From Streptomyces sp. CA-210063 (GTDB taxonomy: Bacteria; Actinomycetota; Actinomycetes; Streptomycetales; Streptomycetaceae), in assembly GCF_024612015.1 (NCBI RefSeq), contig NZ_CP102512.1, forward strand, positions 10,478,001 to 10,542,000: a DNA stretch of 64,000 nt, given 5' to 3'. Below are positions 36,286 to 44,603 of the stretch, piece after piece. The notes under the pieces were generated by a model that had not been told where the DNA came from, searched no databases, and was given only the letters and a program-made list of their open reading frames with translations. Numbering within the stretch: the first letter of the stretch is position 1; each line of letters opens with the position of its first letter. The translations under genes and the position numbers were made by a program.

Positions 36286-36999
36286 CGCACTCGCCTCTTC
36301 TCATGGGCGTGGCTGTCCTCAGGGGCGTGGCTGTCCTGGCCGGATACGTCACAGCGACAGGACGCGGCCCGAGAGAGAAAACCCCGTTCAGGTATAAAAC
36401 CCCCTTTCTCGCCAGTCTCCTCGGGTCTTGGAAGGGGAGCAACCGCACGGGCGCCGGGGGGAGGGGGACAGACGGAGATGCCATGATGGTGGTCGAGGGG
36501 TCCTCGAGCTGCCCCGCGCCTGCCGGCGGGGCGATACTTGCTGAACCGCGGCGATGCCGGCACGGCTGCCCATACTCCTTTATCTGCTCCGCAGTTGGGG
36601 CAACGCAACCGCAACCGCAACCGCAACTGCCAGTGGCGTCGCGGTCGAGTCAGGAGGAGCGGTCGTCGGTCGCTTGCAGAACTACGGCAGGCGGTACTGC
36701 CCTCGGGCGCGGAGAAGACGACCCACGCGGCGACGTCGACCTGATCATGCAGGGCGAGCTGTCCCCGCAGAGGACGCGTGGGCGACCCTGTCGACCGGGG
36801 GAGCGCGTGCTCACCTCCAGGGCTGTCTCGCGTGTGCGGGGACGATGCGGCTGTACGTCGCCTCGGAGACCGGTGAAAGAGAGCTACCCCCGCGCCCGCG
36901 GGGTAGCTCGGACCCCGTGAGGTCCGTACCTACGATAGGAAATGCGGCGATGGCGCCGCCCTCGCTCCTACACCGGGGCCGACCGGAAGGCATGCAGAC
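36286..36999. other. Gene-free region with repeats
   Basis: No convincing gene is seen in about 700 bases. It contains a 15-bp direct repeat (GGGCGTGGCTGTCCT) at about 36304-36338, a GCAACC-type hexamer repeat near 36598-36629, and paired hairpins at 36881-36925. Confidence 0.45.
36881..36925. other. Two adjacent hairpins, the first resembling a single type I-E CRISPR repeat
   Basis: GAGCTACCCC pairs with GGGGTAGCTC around a 9-base loop (36881-36909). It is followed directly by GGACC/GGTCC with a 6-base loop (36910-36925). They lie 75-120 bases upstream of the methyltransferase ATG and may act on its transcript. No second copy or cas gene is present. Confidence 0.4.
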
Positions 37000-37626
37000 A
37001 TGACAAGGCAACGCGACCGCTGGACGGAACTGACTGGCGGACAAGCCGGTGAGGAGTACGCCCGACGGTTCGCACAACTCGCTGAATCAGGCCACGACAT
37101 CCACGGCGAGGCCGCCTTCTGCGCTGCGCTGCTGAAACCCGCCGCCCGGATACTCGATGCCGGCTGCGGCACCGGCCGGATCGCGATCCGGCTCGCCGAA
37201 CTGGGCCACCACTGCACGGGCGTGGACATCGACCGCTCCATGCTCGCCGTCGCCCGCCGCAACGCACCCACACTGGTATGGCTCCACGGTGACCTGGCAC
37301 GCCTGGACAGCCTGGATCTGGAACCCGGCTTCGACCTGGTACTCGCCGCTGGAAACGTCATCCCCCTGCTGGCACCCGGCACCGAACCGGCTGTCGTCCG
37401 GCAACTGGCCGCCGTACTGCGCCCCGGCGGACTGCTGATCACCGGCATGGGACTGGACGCGGACCACTTGCCGCTGCCGGAACCGACAGTGACGCTGACG
37501 GATTTCGACCACTGGTGCACGCAGGCCGGACTGACCCTGCGGCAGCGCTTCGCCACGTGGGGCGGCGACCCCTACCAACAGGGTGATGGCTACGCCGTCA
37601 GCGTGCACGCTCGCCCCCTCGCCTGA
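37000..37626 (+). CDS. Class I SAM-dependent methyltransferase
   Basis: This 208-residue protein has SAM motif I ILDAGCGTGRIAIRLAELG, the acidic residue at the second strand (CTGVDIDRSMLAVARR), and FDLVLAAGNVIPLLAPG with LRPGGLLITGMG. It belongs to the small ubiE/Tam-like class; the acceptor is unknown. ATG 36991 ends at once in TGA (it may be a leader), so ATG 37000 is used. It stands alone after the paired hairpins. Confidence 0.88.
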   Translation: MTRQRDRWTELTGGQAGEEYARRFAQLAESGHDIHGEAAFCAALLKPAARILDAGCGTGRIAIRLAELGHHCTGVDIDRSMLAVARRNAPTLVWLHGDLARLDSLDLEPGFDLVLAAGNVIPLLAPGTEPAVVRQLAAVLRPGGLLITGMGLDADHLPLPEPTVTLTDFDHWCTQAGLTLRQRFATWGGDPYQQGDGYAVSVHARPLA

Positions 37627-37744
37627 ATCCGAGCCTTACCCGAGACCCTTCCGTCAACCGCTCCCCAGCCCCCACCAGGGCGCCTCACGTTCGCTGAAGT
37701 GACGGTACGTGGGGCGGCGCGTCGACGAGTGTCCGCCGACCAGG

Positions 37745-38110
37745 GCCGCAGCTACGGTCCTGAGCTGTCCGGCGTCGACCTCGCGCGTATCGCGCTGCTC
37801 CAGGCCCGACGCGAGGCCGTCAAGAAGCGTGGCGACATCGAGGCACGCGCGTCGCGCCGCCGCCGGCGGCAGACCGGTGTACGGCCCGACGGCCGAGAGC
37901 CGAGCGGGTTCGACGCCGTGCTCCAGGGCTTGATGGCGGCGCGGCCTGGGCGATTCCGGCCGCCGGCGGCAGCGTGCTGGACCGCTGGCCGGAGATCGCG
38001 GCCGCCGTCGCGGCGCGGCTTCCCGAGCACGTCCGGCCCGTCGCGTTCCCCCGGAGAGCGGGCAGCTGGACCTGTGCCCGGACGCGTCCGCCTACGCCAC
38101 TCACCTGCCG
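37745..38110 (+). pseudogene. DUF721 (DciA-like) protein, twice frameshifted
   Basis: The pieces read SGVDLARIALLQARREAVKK and then ARASRRRRRQTGVRPDGREP with FDAVLQGLMA. After a shift near 37945 comes SVLDRWPEIAAAVAARLPEH, and after another near 38050 comes ESGQLDLCPDASAYATHLPL. This matches the actinobacterial DUF721 protein normally encoded between recF and gyrB. No recF or gyrB lies beside it, so it is a displaced or duplicated copy that has decayed. Confidence 0.75.
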
Positions 38111-38120
38111 CTGTGCGCTC

Positions 38121-38756
38121 TCAGTAGCGGGCCCTGACGGTCCGGTGATGGGTCGAGCGGATGAGGACGGAGACCAGGACAGCCAGGTCAGCTGCGCCGG
38201 CAGCGTCGTCGGCGTACCGCGTGGTCTGCAAGGGACCGGTCTGATCAAGCCGCACTACCTCCAACTCCAGGACATAGGCGAGGGTGAGCATGGCGAGGCG
38301 GGCGTTGCCATCGGCGAAGGGGTGGAAGAAGGCCACGTCCAGGTAGGCCCTGGCCGCGCGGGAGGCCAGAGGGACTCGCAGGTCGGCGCTGTCGCGCAGA
38401 CAACGCTCGAAGTCCCGCCAGGTATGTGGCGTAAGTGCGTAGCGCTCCCGGCCGCCCTTGGCGAAGGCATCGCCTTGTCGGAACGGAACCTCAGGCATGC
38501 CCAGGACAAGACGCTGCCATCCAGCCAGAAGCGGGCAGGTGAGGGGGCGCCTTTGGGAAGCGTCTGCGCGCGATCGCGTCAGCGCCGCGAGCAATCGGTC
38601 GGTTCGAGCCGGATTCGAGGCACGCCCCCCGGCATCGCACCAGGTGCCGAAACCGTCCACGGTCGCCTCGACCGGGGTCGGTGTCTCGCCGGCCGCGGAA
38701 GCCCAGTCGATCTGGTTCCTGACATGGCACCAGGAAGCCAAGGCGTCAGCGGTCAC
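38121..38756 (-). CDS. Fic/DOC-family protein
   Basis: Fic proteins transfer AMP or another phosphate-containing group to a target protein. The 211-residue protein has the core motif HPFADGNAR (residues 145-153; consensus HxFx(D/E)GNGR) with catalytic His145. The second Gly of GNGR is Ala here, which may alter the nucleotide pocket. Residues 100-145 form the expected helices before the motif. No inhibitory S/TxxxE(G/N) helix is obvious in it. The gene overlaps the end of the upstream gene by 11 bases, so the two are co-translated; the partner may be an inhibitor. Confidence 0.8.
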   Translation of the reverse strand: MTADALASWCHVRNQIDWASAAGETPTPVEATVDGFGTWCDAGGRASNPARTDRLLAALTRSRADASQRRPLTCPLLAGWQRLVLGMPEVPFRQGDAFAKGGRERYALTPHTWRDFERCLRDSADLRVPLASRAARAYLDVAFFHPFADGNARLAMLTLAYVLELEVVRLDQTGPLQTTRYADDAAGAADLAVLVSVLIRSTHHRTVRARY

Positions 38757-39504
38757 GGTACGGCTGCTCTCCGGTCAGGCCTACGGCAAGATCCTCGCCC
38801 ACGGTGGCGACCAGGGGCCGTGACGGTTCCGTCCAGCTCTCGAACCGTCCACCGATCGCGGTCTCGACCGCGCCCTTCGCCCTTTCCGGCCCCATGCCCG
38901 TAGAAGAAAGGAACCACGTCAACACGGTGTGGCAGAGCCCGTACCAGCCGCATTCGGCACCCGTGCGGTCTACCACCACCGTCACCAGTCGGGTAGCCGC
39001 CCGTTCCAGGTGCCAGCTGCGCTCCTCGGCGTCCGCTCCGGTGGGCGGTGCCAACCGGGCGAACCGCTCGGCCAGTTCCTCCAGCCAGTCACGCCACTCC
39101 CGCAGCGACGCGATCACCTTGGCGGCCGTCGCTGCGGGTTCGCCTATCGAATGGGAGGCGCAGCACCAGCTGGTGACGATGCCACCACCACCGCCCTCGC
39201 CGACCGCCCAATGCCATCCGCAGGTCCACCGGCCGTATCGGGCTGCCAGAAGCACCGTGACCTCGGTGGTGAAACGATGATTCTCTTCCCACCCGGCACC
39301 GGCAGGCGGCACCATCGAGGCGATCACTGTGGCGACCTGAGAGGCCTCGTCATCGTCCCAGGCGAAAGCAACGAGATCGGGATCGACGGCAGACCACGGC
39401 AACCAGGCCGGAGCGAGCTCGTAATCGATGGCCGTGGTGTTCCTCCAGAACCGGGCAGGGCAGGACGTCTGAGCGATCGTGCCAGAGCCTCGCGGCGTTG
39501 TCAT
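38746..39504 (-). CDS. Hypothetical protein coupled to fic
   Basis: This 252-residue protein begins MTTPRGSGTIAQTSCPARFW. It is rich in Trp and His (RYGRWTCGWHWAVGEG, SWCCASHSIGEP). The helical segment WRDWLEELAERFARLAPP precedes a second domain (VTVVVDRTGAECGWYGLCHT, VLTWFLSSTGMG). I do not recognise the family. Its end overlaps the fic start, so it is the likely partner (antitoxin, target or chaperone) of the Fic protein. The open frame continues upstream, but the sequence there is a low-complexity and AraC/Doc relic. Confidence 0.65.
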   Translation of the reverse strand: MTTPRGSGTIAQTSCPARFWRNTTAIDYELAPAWLPWSAVDPDLVAFAWDDDEASQVATVIASMVPPAGAGWEENHRFTTEVTVLLAARYGRWTCGWHWAVGEGGGGGIVTSWCCASHSIGEPAATAAKVIASLREWRDWLEELAERFARLAPPTGADAEERSWHLERAATRLVTVVVDRTGAECGWYGLCHTVLTWFLSSTGMGPERAKGAVETAIGGRFESWTEPSRPLVATVGEDLAVGLTGEQPYRDR

Positions 39505-39537
39505 ACAAGTTTCCGGCTCCGCCGGATCTACTTGCCA

Positions 39538-39870
39538 CGTGCTCCTGCACGTCGACAAATCCTGTCCTGGATCCTCGAAGTGGCGGAACGGGCCGGGCCC
39601 CGCGACCCGGCCGCCGATGACTGCGGCGTGCCCATCGCAGCGTTCGCCCGCCACCGCGGCGAACTCCTCGACACACCCGTCTACGACGGCGCCTACGCCC
39701 GCGCTGCCGCCCTGGTGCACAACCTGGGCCGCTGCCGCTGCCGCTGCCGCTGCCGCTGCCGCTGCCGCTGCCGCTGGCTGGGGCGCTCCAACTGTGACCG
39801 TGGCCTGCGCCGCCGCCGTCATGTACCTGGAAGCCGGCAACATCCCCGTCAACCCCACTGGTGAGCGCGG
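39538..39870 (+). pseudogene. Doc-type toxin remnant with a hexamer-repeat insertion
   Basis: The frame reads QILSWILEVAERAGPRDPAA, then VPIAAFARHRGELLDTPVYD and AYARAAALVHNLG, the N-terminal half of the Streptomyces Doc-type toxin. The text then runs into a (GCCGCT)n repeat (39729-39776). After a shift it continues as TVACAAAVMYLEAGNIPVNP, close to the metal/Fic motif region, which is missing. It is a dead toxin gene beside a live fic pair. Confidence 0.7.
39729..39776. repeat. GCCGCT hexanucleotide tandem repeat
   Basis: About eight copies of a six-base CGCTGC unit are present in tandem, inside the Doc remnant. The repeat keeps the reading frame but shows slippage-prone sequence. Confidence 0.85.
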
Positions 39871-39982
39871 CCGGTGTCGCCGAGCCCCCTTGCCAGGGAC
39901 CCGGCACCGATGCCGGTGACTACACGCCGGCGTTGGGCGAGGAGGACGCCCAGTACGCGGCTGATGGGCCGACCCCGGGCCG

Positions 39983-40500
39983 TCAGCCGGCGCGGCGAGC
40001 CTGGTTGCTGGGTGATTCTCCGTACTGCCGCCGGAACGCACGGGCGAAGGTGCCGGGGTCGGTGAAACCGCTGGCCAGGGCGGCGTGACGAATCGTCGAA
40101 CCGTCCGCGAGGAGACCGGCGGCGAACTCGAGGCGGACGCGCCGGATCTCGGCGGCCGGGAGATGCCGGCCTCGGCGAAGAGCGCCTGCACCGAGCGCAC
40201 GGACAGGTGGAACTCGCTCGCCAGAGCGGCAACGGTGAAGTCCGCGTCACCGAACTCCTCGCGAACGCACCTGAGCATGGCCTCCGGCGCCAAGCGACGC
40301 GACGGTACGCCGGCGATGTCCACGGCGTGGCGCAGCGCCCGGCCCTGCTCGGCGGGCCTGCGTCGGTTCGCGGGGAGGTGGAGAGGGTTCCCAGGGAGAT
40401 GCCCAGCAGCTCGGCGATAGTGGTGATCGAGCGGCCGGGGCCCAGGAAGGCTGCCTCACCACAGGCGACGTCTGGAGGGTCAGCCGCTCTGAACTACCGT
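39983..40500 (-). pseudogene. AraC-family regulator remnant
   Basis: The frames together give the AraC DNA-binding domain: EAMLRCVREEFGDADFTVAA, LASEFHLSVRSVQALFAEAG and, after a one-base shift, EIRRVRLEFAAGLLADGSTI, ALASGFTDPGTFARAFRRQY and GESPSNQAR. Part of an upstream domain is seen in a third frame up to about 40500. At least two shifts separate the pieces, so it cannot be made as one protein. Confidence 0.75.
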
Positions 40501-40579
40501 CCGCGGCGGGGCCGCACCGCGGACCGCACTCCGGCCGGCGAGGGAACGGCCGTGCTGTCGGCTGCCGCGGCACAGCTGA

Positions 40580-42034
40580 TCAGCGGCTGCTGCCCGGGTG
40601 GTAGACGCTGAGGTCGCCGTGGGCCGACAGGACGCCGGCCAGGTCACCGGGTTTGTGCCGCAGGGTGGTGTCCAGGAAGGCGAGAGTGGTTGCGGCGACG
40701 ATGTGTGGGCTCTCGGTGCGGCCCGGGGAGCCGACGATCGAGGGCACGGGCGGCAGGTACAGGGGGCCGTCCATGAAGGTGAGGTGTGCGGCGCCGGGGA
40801 TGGTGAGCCGGTAGCTCGTCACGGTGTTGAGCTTGAGGGCCTTGGTGAGGCGGGGTATGTAGCGCGGGTCGGTTTCGGGGGAGATGGCCTGGGTGAGCGC
40901 GAGCGTCGGCTGGTGGAGGGAGGGGGAGGTGGGGCCGTGGGGGTAGCCGTCCAGATCGATGACGGCGTCGAACCGGTGGTCCTGCCGGGCCGCCTGCAGG
41001 GCGGCAGCACCACCCATGGAGTGGCCGGTGACCGCGACCCGACTCGTGTCCAGGCGTCCGGTCAGCGGGCCGGCAATCTCACCTCGGCCCAGACGGTCCA
41101 GCTGGGTGAGGACGAAGCTGAGGTCGGCGGCCCGAACAGCCGTCCAGCCGGTCGACAGCGAGGCGTCCTTGTCCCGGTCGCCGGTGGAGGCGGTCTTGGT
41201 GCGAATCGTTCGGCCGTCGGTGAGGACGACGGCGGCGGAGTCGTACGGGTGGTCGAGGGCGGCGACCACATAGCCGTGGCTGGCGAGTTCTTCCGCCCAG
41301 GCGGTGTTCTGGGTGCGCACTCCGCCCGATCCGGGAGAGAACAGCACGACCGGGAACCGTCCGCCCCGGTCGGCCACCGGGGCGTTGAAGACCGAATGGG
41401 TGTGGGCACGCGGGACGCCGTCGACCAGGAAGCCAGGCAGGCCGACCTGCCGGGCGAGGGCGTCGGAAACGGTGCGCGCCTCGTGCTTCGTGCGTCCGAG
41501 GTACTGGGCCCGGTGCGTGCCTGCGGGGCTCTTCTGCGCGGGATACCAGAGCTGGACCACGACCGTGCGCCGGTCGTGCGGATCGGCGGTGAAGCCCTCG
41601 GGGCGGCGTGGGTCGGTCCACTGCACCACGCGGGTGCCGACGGCGAAACGGCCCGACGGTTCGGGGAACACGGGTACGGGAAAGGCCCAGGCGGCCGCCG
41701 GACCCGTGGCGATCAGGCCGACGCAGGCCACCGACCCCGGCAACGCCAGCCACCATCGGGCCCGCCACGCCGGCCGGGCGGTACGGCGTCGCAGCAGGGG
41801 AGAGAGGGCGAACGGCAACGCGGCGGCAGCGCCTGCCAGTACCGGCAGCATCTGCCAGCGGATCCCCACCGCACTCAGCACGATCGCGGACAGCACGAGA
41901 ACCGCCCCCGCCGCGATCGTGACGCGTGGGCGGGCAGTGGGGGGAAGCCAGCGCGCCACCACCAGCGCGACGGCACCCAGCACGGCAAGAAATTCCAGAG
42001 GGGACATGTACAGCCCCGCGATGATCTCGGTCAC
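40580..42034 (-). CDS. Membrane-anchored PAF-acetylhydrolase-like lipase/esterase
   Basis: This 484-residue protein has three or four N-terminal membrane segments (FLAVLGAVALVVARWL, VTIAAGAVLVLSAIVLSAVG, MLPVLAGAAAALPFALSP, LALPGSVACVGLIATGPA). They are followed by an extracytoplasmic PAF-acetylhydrolase-type domain: VVLFSPGSGGVRTQNTAWAE, the nucleophile elbow VTGHSMGGAAALQAA, the acid AVIDLDGYPHG and the His in IPGAAHLTFMD. GTG 42034 (VTEIIAGLYMSPLEF) was chosen over ATG 42007. It is divergent from a two-component system across a 481-base region with three palindromes, which probably control it. Confidence 0.85.
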   Translation of the reverse strand: MTEIIAGLYMSPLEFLAVLGAVALVVARWLPPTARPRVTIAAGAVLVLSAIVLSAVGIRWQMLPVLAGAAAALPFALSPLLRRRTARPAWRARWWLALPGSVACVGLIATGPAAAWAFPVPVFPEPSGRFAVGTRVVQWTDPRRPEGFTADPHDRRTVVVQLWYPAQKSPAGTHRAQYLGRTKHEARTVSDALARQVGLPGFLVDGVPRAHTHSVFNAPVADRGGRFPVVLFSPGSGGVRTQNTAWAEELASHGYVVAALDHPYDSAAVVLTDGRTIRTKTASTGDRDKDASLSTGWTAVRAADLSFVLTQLDRLGRGEIAGPLTGRLDTSRVAVTGHSMGGAAALQAARQDHRFDAVIDLDGYPHGPTSPSLHQPTLALTQAISPETDPRYIPRLTKALKLNTVTSYRLTIPGAAHLTFMDGPLYLPPVPSIVGSPGRTESPHIVAATTLAFLDTTLRHKPGDLAGVLSAHGDLSVYHPGSSR

Positions 42035-42090
42035 CTGGCCATCGTCAGGGCGGGGCACGCGATGCCACATCGATCCCGGGTGGCCATCGC

Positions 42091-42106
42091 ATGCAACGGG
42101 AGTCGC
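42091..42106. promoter_or_regulatory. Operator-like palindrome 1
   Basis: TGCAACGGGAGTCGCA is an imperfect form of TGCGAC-N4-GTCGCA, 57 bases upstream of the lipase start. The next copies begin 36 and 69 bases further on. Confidence 0.5.
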
Positions 42107-42126
42107 AATCCGAGGCATGTCCCCTG

Positions 42127-42142
42127 TGCGACCACAGTCGCA
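42127..42142. promoter_or_regulatory. Operator-like palindrome 2
   Basis: TGCGACCACAGTCGCA is a perfect 6-4-6 palindrome, TGCGAC/GTCGCA. Confidence 0.6.
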
Positions 42143-42159
42143 TCCAGGCATCTCGCCTG

Positions 42160-42175
42160 TGCGACCGGAGTCGCA
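42160..42175. promoter_or_regulatory. Operator-like palindrome 3
   Basis: TGCGACCGGAGTCGCA repeats the perfect 6-4-6 palindrome, 33 bases (about three helical turns) from copy 2. The flanking bases of the two copies are also alike, so the sites lie in a duplicated unit. Confidence 0.6.
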
Positions 42176-42349
42176 ATCGAGCACGCCAGGTGAACGGCCG
42201 CTTTGCGACCGCGGACGGTAGCGGGACTCCTCCTGTGGTCGTACCTCGGCGCGGTGCCATCAGTCGGTGGACTCATGTGCTTCGCGAGCCCGCGGCCTAC
42301 CGTGACAGGGCCGCGGTACACGCCGGGGAGCGCGGGTGTGCGCTCCTTG

Positions 42350-42445
42350 TACCCGAGTACCCGAGTACCCGAGTACCCGAGTACCCGAGTACCCGAGTAC
42401 CCGAGTACCCGAGTACCCGAGTACCCGAGTACCCGAGTACCCGAC
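42350..42445. repeat. Octanucleotide tandem repeat, 12 copies of TACCCGAG
   Basis: The 8-bp unit occurs eleven times perfectly and once with its last base changed. It lies 71 bases upstream of the sensor kinase ATG. The unit is not a multiple of three, and open frames run through it into the kinase frame. Confidence 0.95.
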
Positions 42446-42515
42446 TCGGCTCCGGCTGTGCGCGGAGGTGGCCCCTGCCGGTGCCACCACGATGCTGAAT
42501 CGACAGGGACATGTG

Positions 42516-43823
42516 ATGACCGAGGCGGCCGCAGAGCCGGGCCATGCCCACCCGGTGCGCTACCGGAACCGCGTGCGGCGGACGATGACGGCCGTACGGT
42601 TGACGCGGTACGCCGACCTGGCCTCCGTGCGAGCGGCGCGACTGGGGGGAGCCGCCCGGCGCTGGGGCCTCCGGCTGCCACCCATGGTGGGGGACTCGCT
42701 GTTGCCGGCGCTGCTCCTGCTCCACATCGTGACCACGCGCGCGCCGCACGAGCTCCCGGTGGCCGTGGCCCTCACCGCCGCCCTTGCGCTGCCCCTGGTG
42801 TGGCGGCGCCGGGCCCCGCTCACGGTGTTCGGCGCCGTGGCAGCCGCGGCCTTCGTCCAGTGGCTGATGGACGTCCAACTGCCGGCGGACATCGCCTTGT
42901 TGGTGGCGCTCTACACGGCGGCCGCGAACTCGGGCCGGCGCGGCACGCTTGTCGCCGGTGCCATCGTGGAGGGCGGGGCCCTGCTGGCCTGCCTGCGCTG
43001 GGCGACGGAAGGCGCATTCCTGACCCTCTTCGTCGCGGTGACCGCGATGGTCGTCGCCGCCGCCGTCCTGGGTGTGAATGTGCGGACCACGCGCGCCTAC
43101 CTCGCGGCGCTGGAGGAACGGGCCGCACGCATGGAGCAACAACAGGACCAGCAGGCGCGACTGGCCGTCGCCGAGGAGAGGACCCGTATCACCCGGGAGA
43201 TGCACGACATCGTCACCCACAACCTGTCCGTCATGGTCGCCCTCACCGACGCCGCCGTCTACGCGCAGCACCGGTCGCCCGACAAGGCCACCACCGCGAT
43301 GCTCCAGATCTCCGAGACGGGCCGACAGGCCCTGACCGACATGCGGCGCTCATTGGGCATCCTGCGGACCGACGAACCGGACGCGGAGCGCCACCCGTTG
43401 CCCGGCATCGCACAACTGGAAACTCTCGCCGATCAGATGCGCGCCGCCGGGCTGCCGACCCGCGTCGAGGTCCAAGGCGACCACACGCACATACCCGCCA
43501 CCGCACAACTGACCGTCTACCGCCTGGTACAGGAAGCCTTGACCAACACCCTCAAGCACACACCCACCGGTACCCACGCGAAGGTCCGGATAGGGTGCTC
43601 GACCGAGGCCGTCACAGTGGACGTCACCGACAGCGGCCCCTGCCCGCCACTTCCCGGCGCCACACCATCCGGCCACGGCACACCATCCGGCCACGGCATC
43701 CCCGGTATGCGCGAGCGCTCGGCCGCCTACGGGGGGAAGTTGCAGGCCGGACCGCTTCCGGGCGGCGGCTGGGGAGTCCATACCCGCCTCTTCCTCGGCG
43801 GCAGCGGAGCGGCGTCCGCATGA
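42516..43823 (+). CDS. Two-component sensor histidine kinase, NarL/DesK type
   Basis: This 435-residue membrane kinase has four or five hydrophobic segments in residues about 60-190 and a coiled-coil linker (LAALEERAARMEQQQDQQAR). The HisKA_3 phospho-acceptor His is in TREMHDIVTHNLSVMVALTD. The ATP-binding domain has an N-box (YRLVQEALTNTLKHT) and a G-box (GHGIPGMRERSAAYGG), with VDVTDSGPCPP between. ATG 42516 has AGGGA six bases upstream; ATG 42492 is also in frame, and longer frames pass through the octamer repeat. It overlaps the response regulator gene by four bases. The signal is unknown. Confidence 0.92.
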   Translation: MTEAAAEPGHAHPVRYRNRVRRTMTAVRLTRYADLASVRAARLGGAARRWGLRLPPMVGDSLLPALLLLHIVTTRAPHELPVAVALTAALALPLVWRRRAPLTVFGAVAAAAFVQWLMDVQLPADIALLVALYTAAANSGRRGTLVAGAIVEGGALLACLRWATEGAFLTLFVAVTAMVVAAAVLGVNVRTTRAYLAALEERAARMEQQQDQQARLAVAEERTRITREMHDIVTHNLSVMVALTDAAVYAQHRSPDKATTAMLQISETGRQALTDMRRSLGILRTDEPDAERHPLPGIAQLETLADQMRAAGLPTRVEVQGDHTHIPATAQLTVYRLVQEALTNTLKHTPTGTHAKVRIGCSTEAVTVDVTDSGPCPPLPGATPSGHGTPSGHGIPGMRERSAAYGGKLQAGPLPGGGWGVHTRLFLGGSGAASA

Positions 43824-44482
43824 CGATCCGCATCCTGATCGCCGACGACGAAGCGCTGCTCCGTATGGCCTTCAGCACGGTCCTGGAGGCCCAGCCCGAC
43901 ATGGCACCGGTCGGCGAAGCCGCGGACGGCATCCAGGCCATACGCCTCGCCCGGGAGCTGCGCCCCGATGTCGTCCTCATGGACGTCCGGATGCCCGGGA
44001 CCGACGGGATCGAGGCGACGCGGCAGGTCATCCGGATCTCCCCGCAGAGCAGGGTGCTGATCCTCACCACCTTCGACCTGGATGAATACGCCTTCGCCGG
44101 ACTCAACGCCGGAGCCTCGGGCTTCCTGCTGAAAAACACCAGGCCCGAGGAGTTGCTCACCGCGATACGCAGCGTGGCCGCGGGCGACGCGGTGGTCTCC
44201 CCGCGGATCACCCGCCGCCTGCTGGAGAACTTCCGCCCGCACATCCCCGACGGCAGCAGCGCCGACCGCGACGAGCGGCTGAGCCGGCTCAGCGCCCGTG
44301 AGCGCGAGGTGCTCATCCAGGTGGGCTGCGGCCTGTCCAACACCGAGATCGCGGCCACCCTGTACCTCGCGGAGGCGACCGTGAAGTCCCATCTGGGGCG
44401 AATCCTGCACAAGCTCGAACTCCGCGACCGGATCCAGGCCGTGATCTTCGCCTACGAAAGCCGCCTCATCCACCCGGCATGA
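43820..44482 (+). CDS. NarL-family response regulator
   Basis: This 220-residue regulator has a receiver domain (IRILIADDEALLRMAFSTVL, phospho-acceptor Asp in VVLMDVRMPGTDGIEATR, LTTFDLDEYAFAGL and the Lys in SGFLLKNTRPEELL). It ends in a LuxR-type helix-turn-helix (LSAREREVLIQVGCGLSNTE, ATVKSHLGRILHKLELRDRI). It is coupled to the kinase by an ATGA overlap. A likely target is the divergent lipase promoter. Confidence 0.94.
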   Translation: MTIRILIADDEALLRMAFSTVLEAQPDMAPVGEAADGIQAIRLARELRPDVVLMDVRMPGTDGIEATRQVIRISPQSRVLILTTFDLDEYAFAGLNAGASGFLLKNTRPEELLTAIRSVAAGDAVVSPRITRRLLENFRPHIPDGSSADRDERLSRLSAREREVLIQVGCGLSNTEIAATLYLAEATVKSHLGRILHKLELRDRIQAVIFAYESRLIHPA

Positions 44483-44576
44483 CGCCGCCGCCCGGAGCCA
44501 ACGGCGATGTCCTCAGCCCCGAGCATCACCAGCGCTAGACGGTCGTCCGACGTAGCTATTGCGAGAAAGTGTGGTG

Positions 44577-44603
44577 CCGCAGTAAATGCCGGCTTTACTG
44601 CGG
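44577..44603. terminator. Hairpin after the response regulator gene
   Basis: CCGCAGTAAA and TTTACTGCGG form a perfect 10-bp stem with a 7-base loop, 95 bases after the response regulator stop. There is no U-tract. Confidence 0.5.

Noticed and set aside
36881..36909. CRISPR array
   Set aside because: Only one hairpin unit is present, with no second copy, spacer or cas gene.
38746..40323. A 525-residue protein joining the fic partner to an AraC-like N-terminus
   Set aside because: The middle is poly-Ala from the hexamer repeat and antisense Doc sequence; the AraC and partner parts are separate genes or relics.
42350..42445. Octanucleotide array as a CRISPR or protein repeat
   Set aside because: There are no spacers, and the Val-Pro-Glu-Tyr-type translation results from frame reading of the repeat; no coding use is supported.
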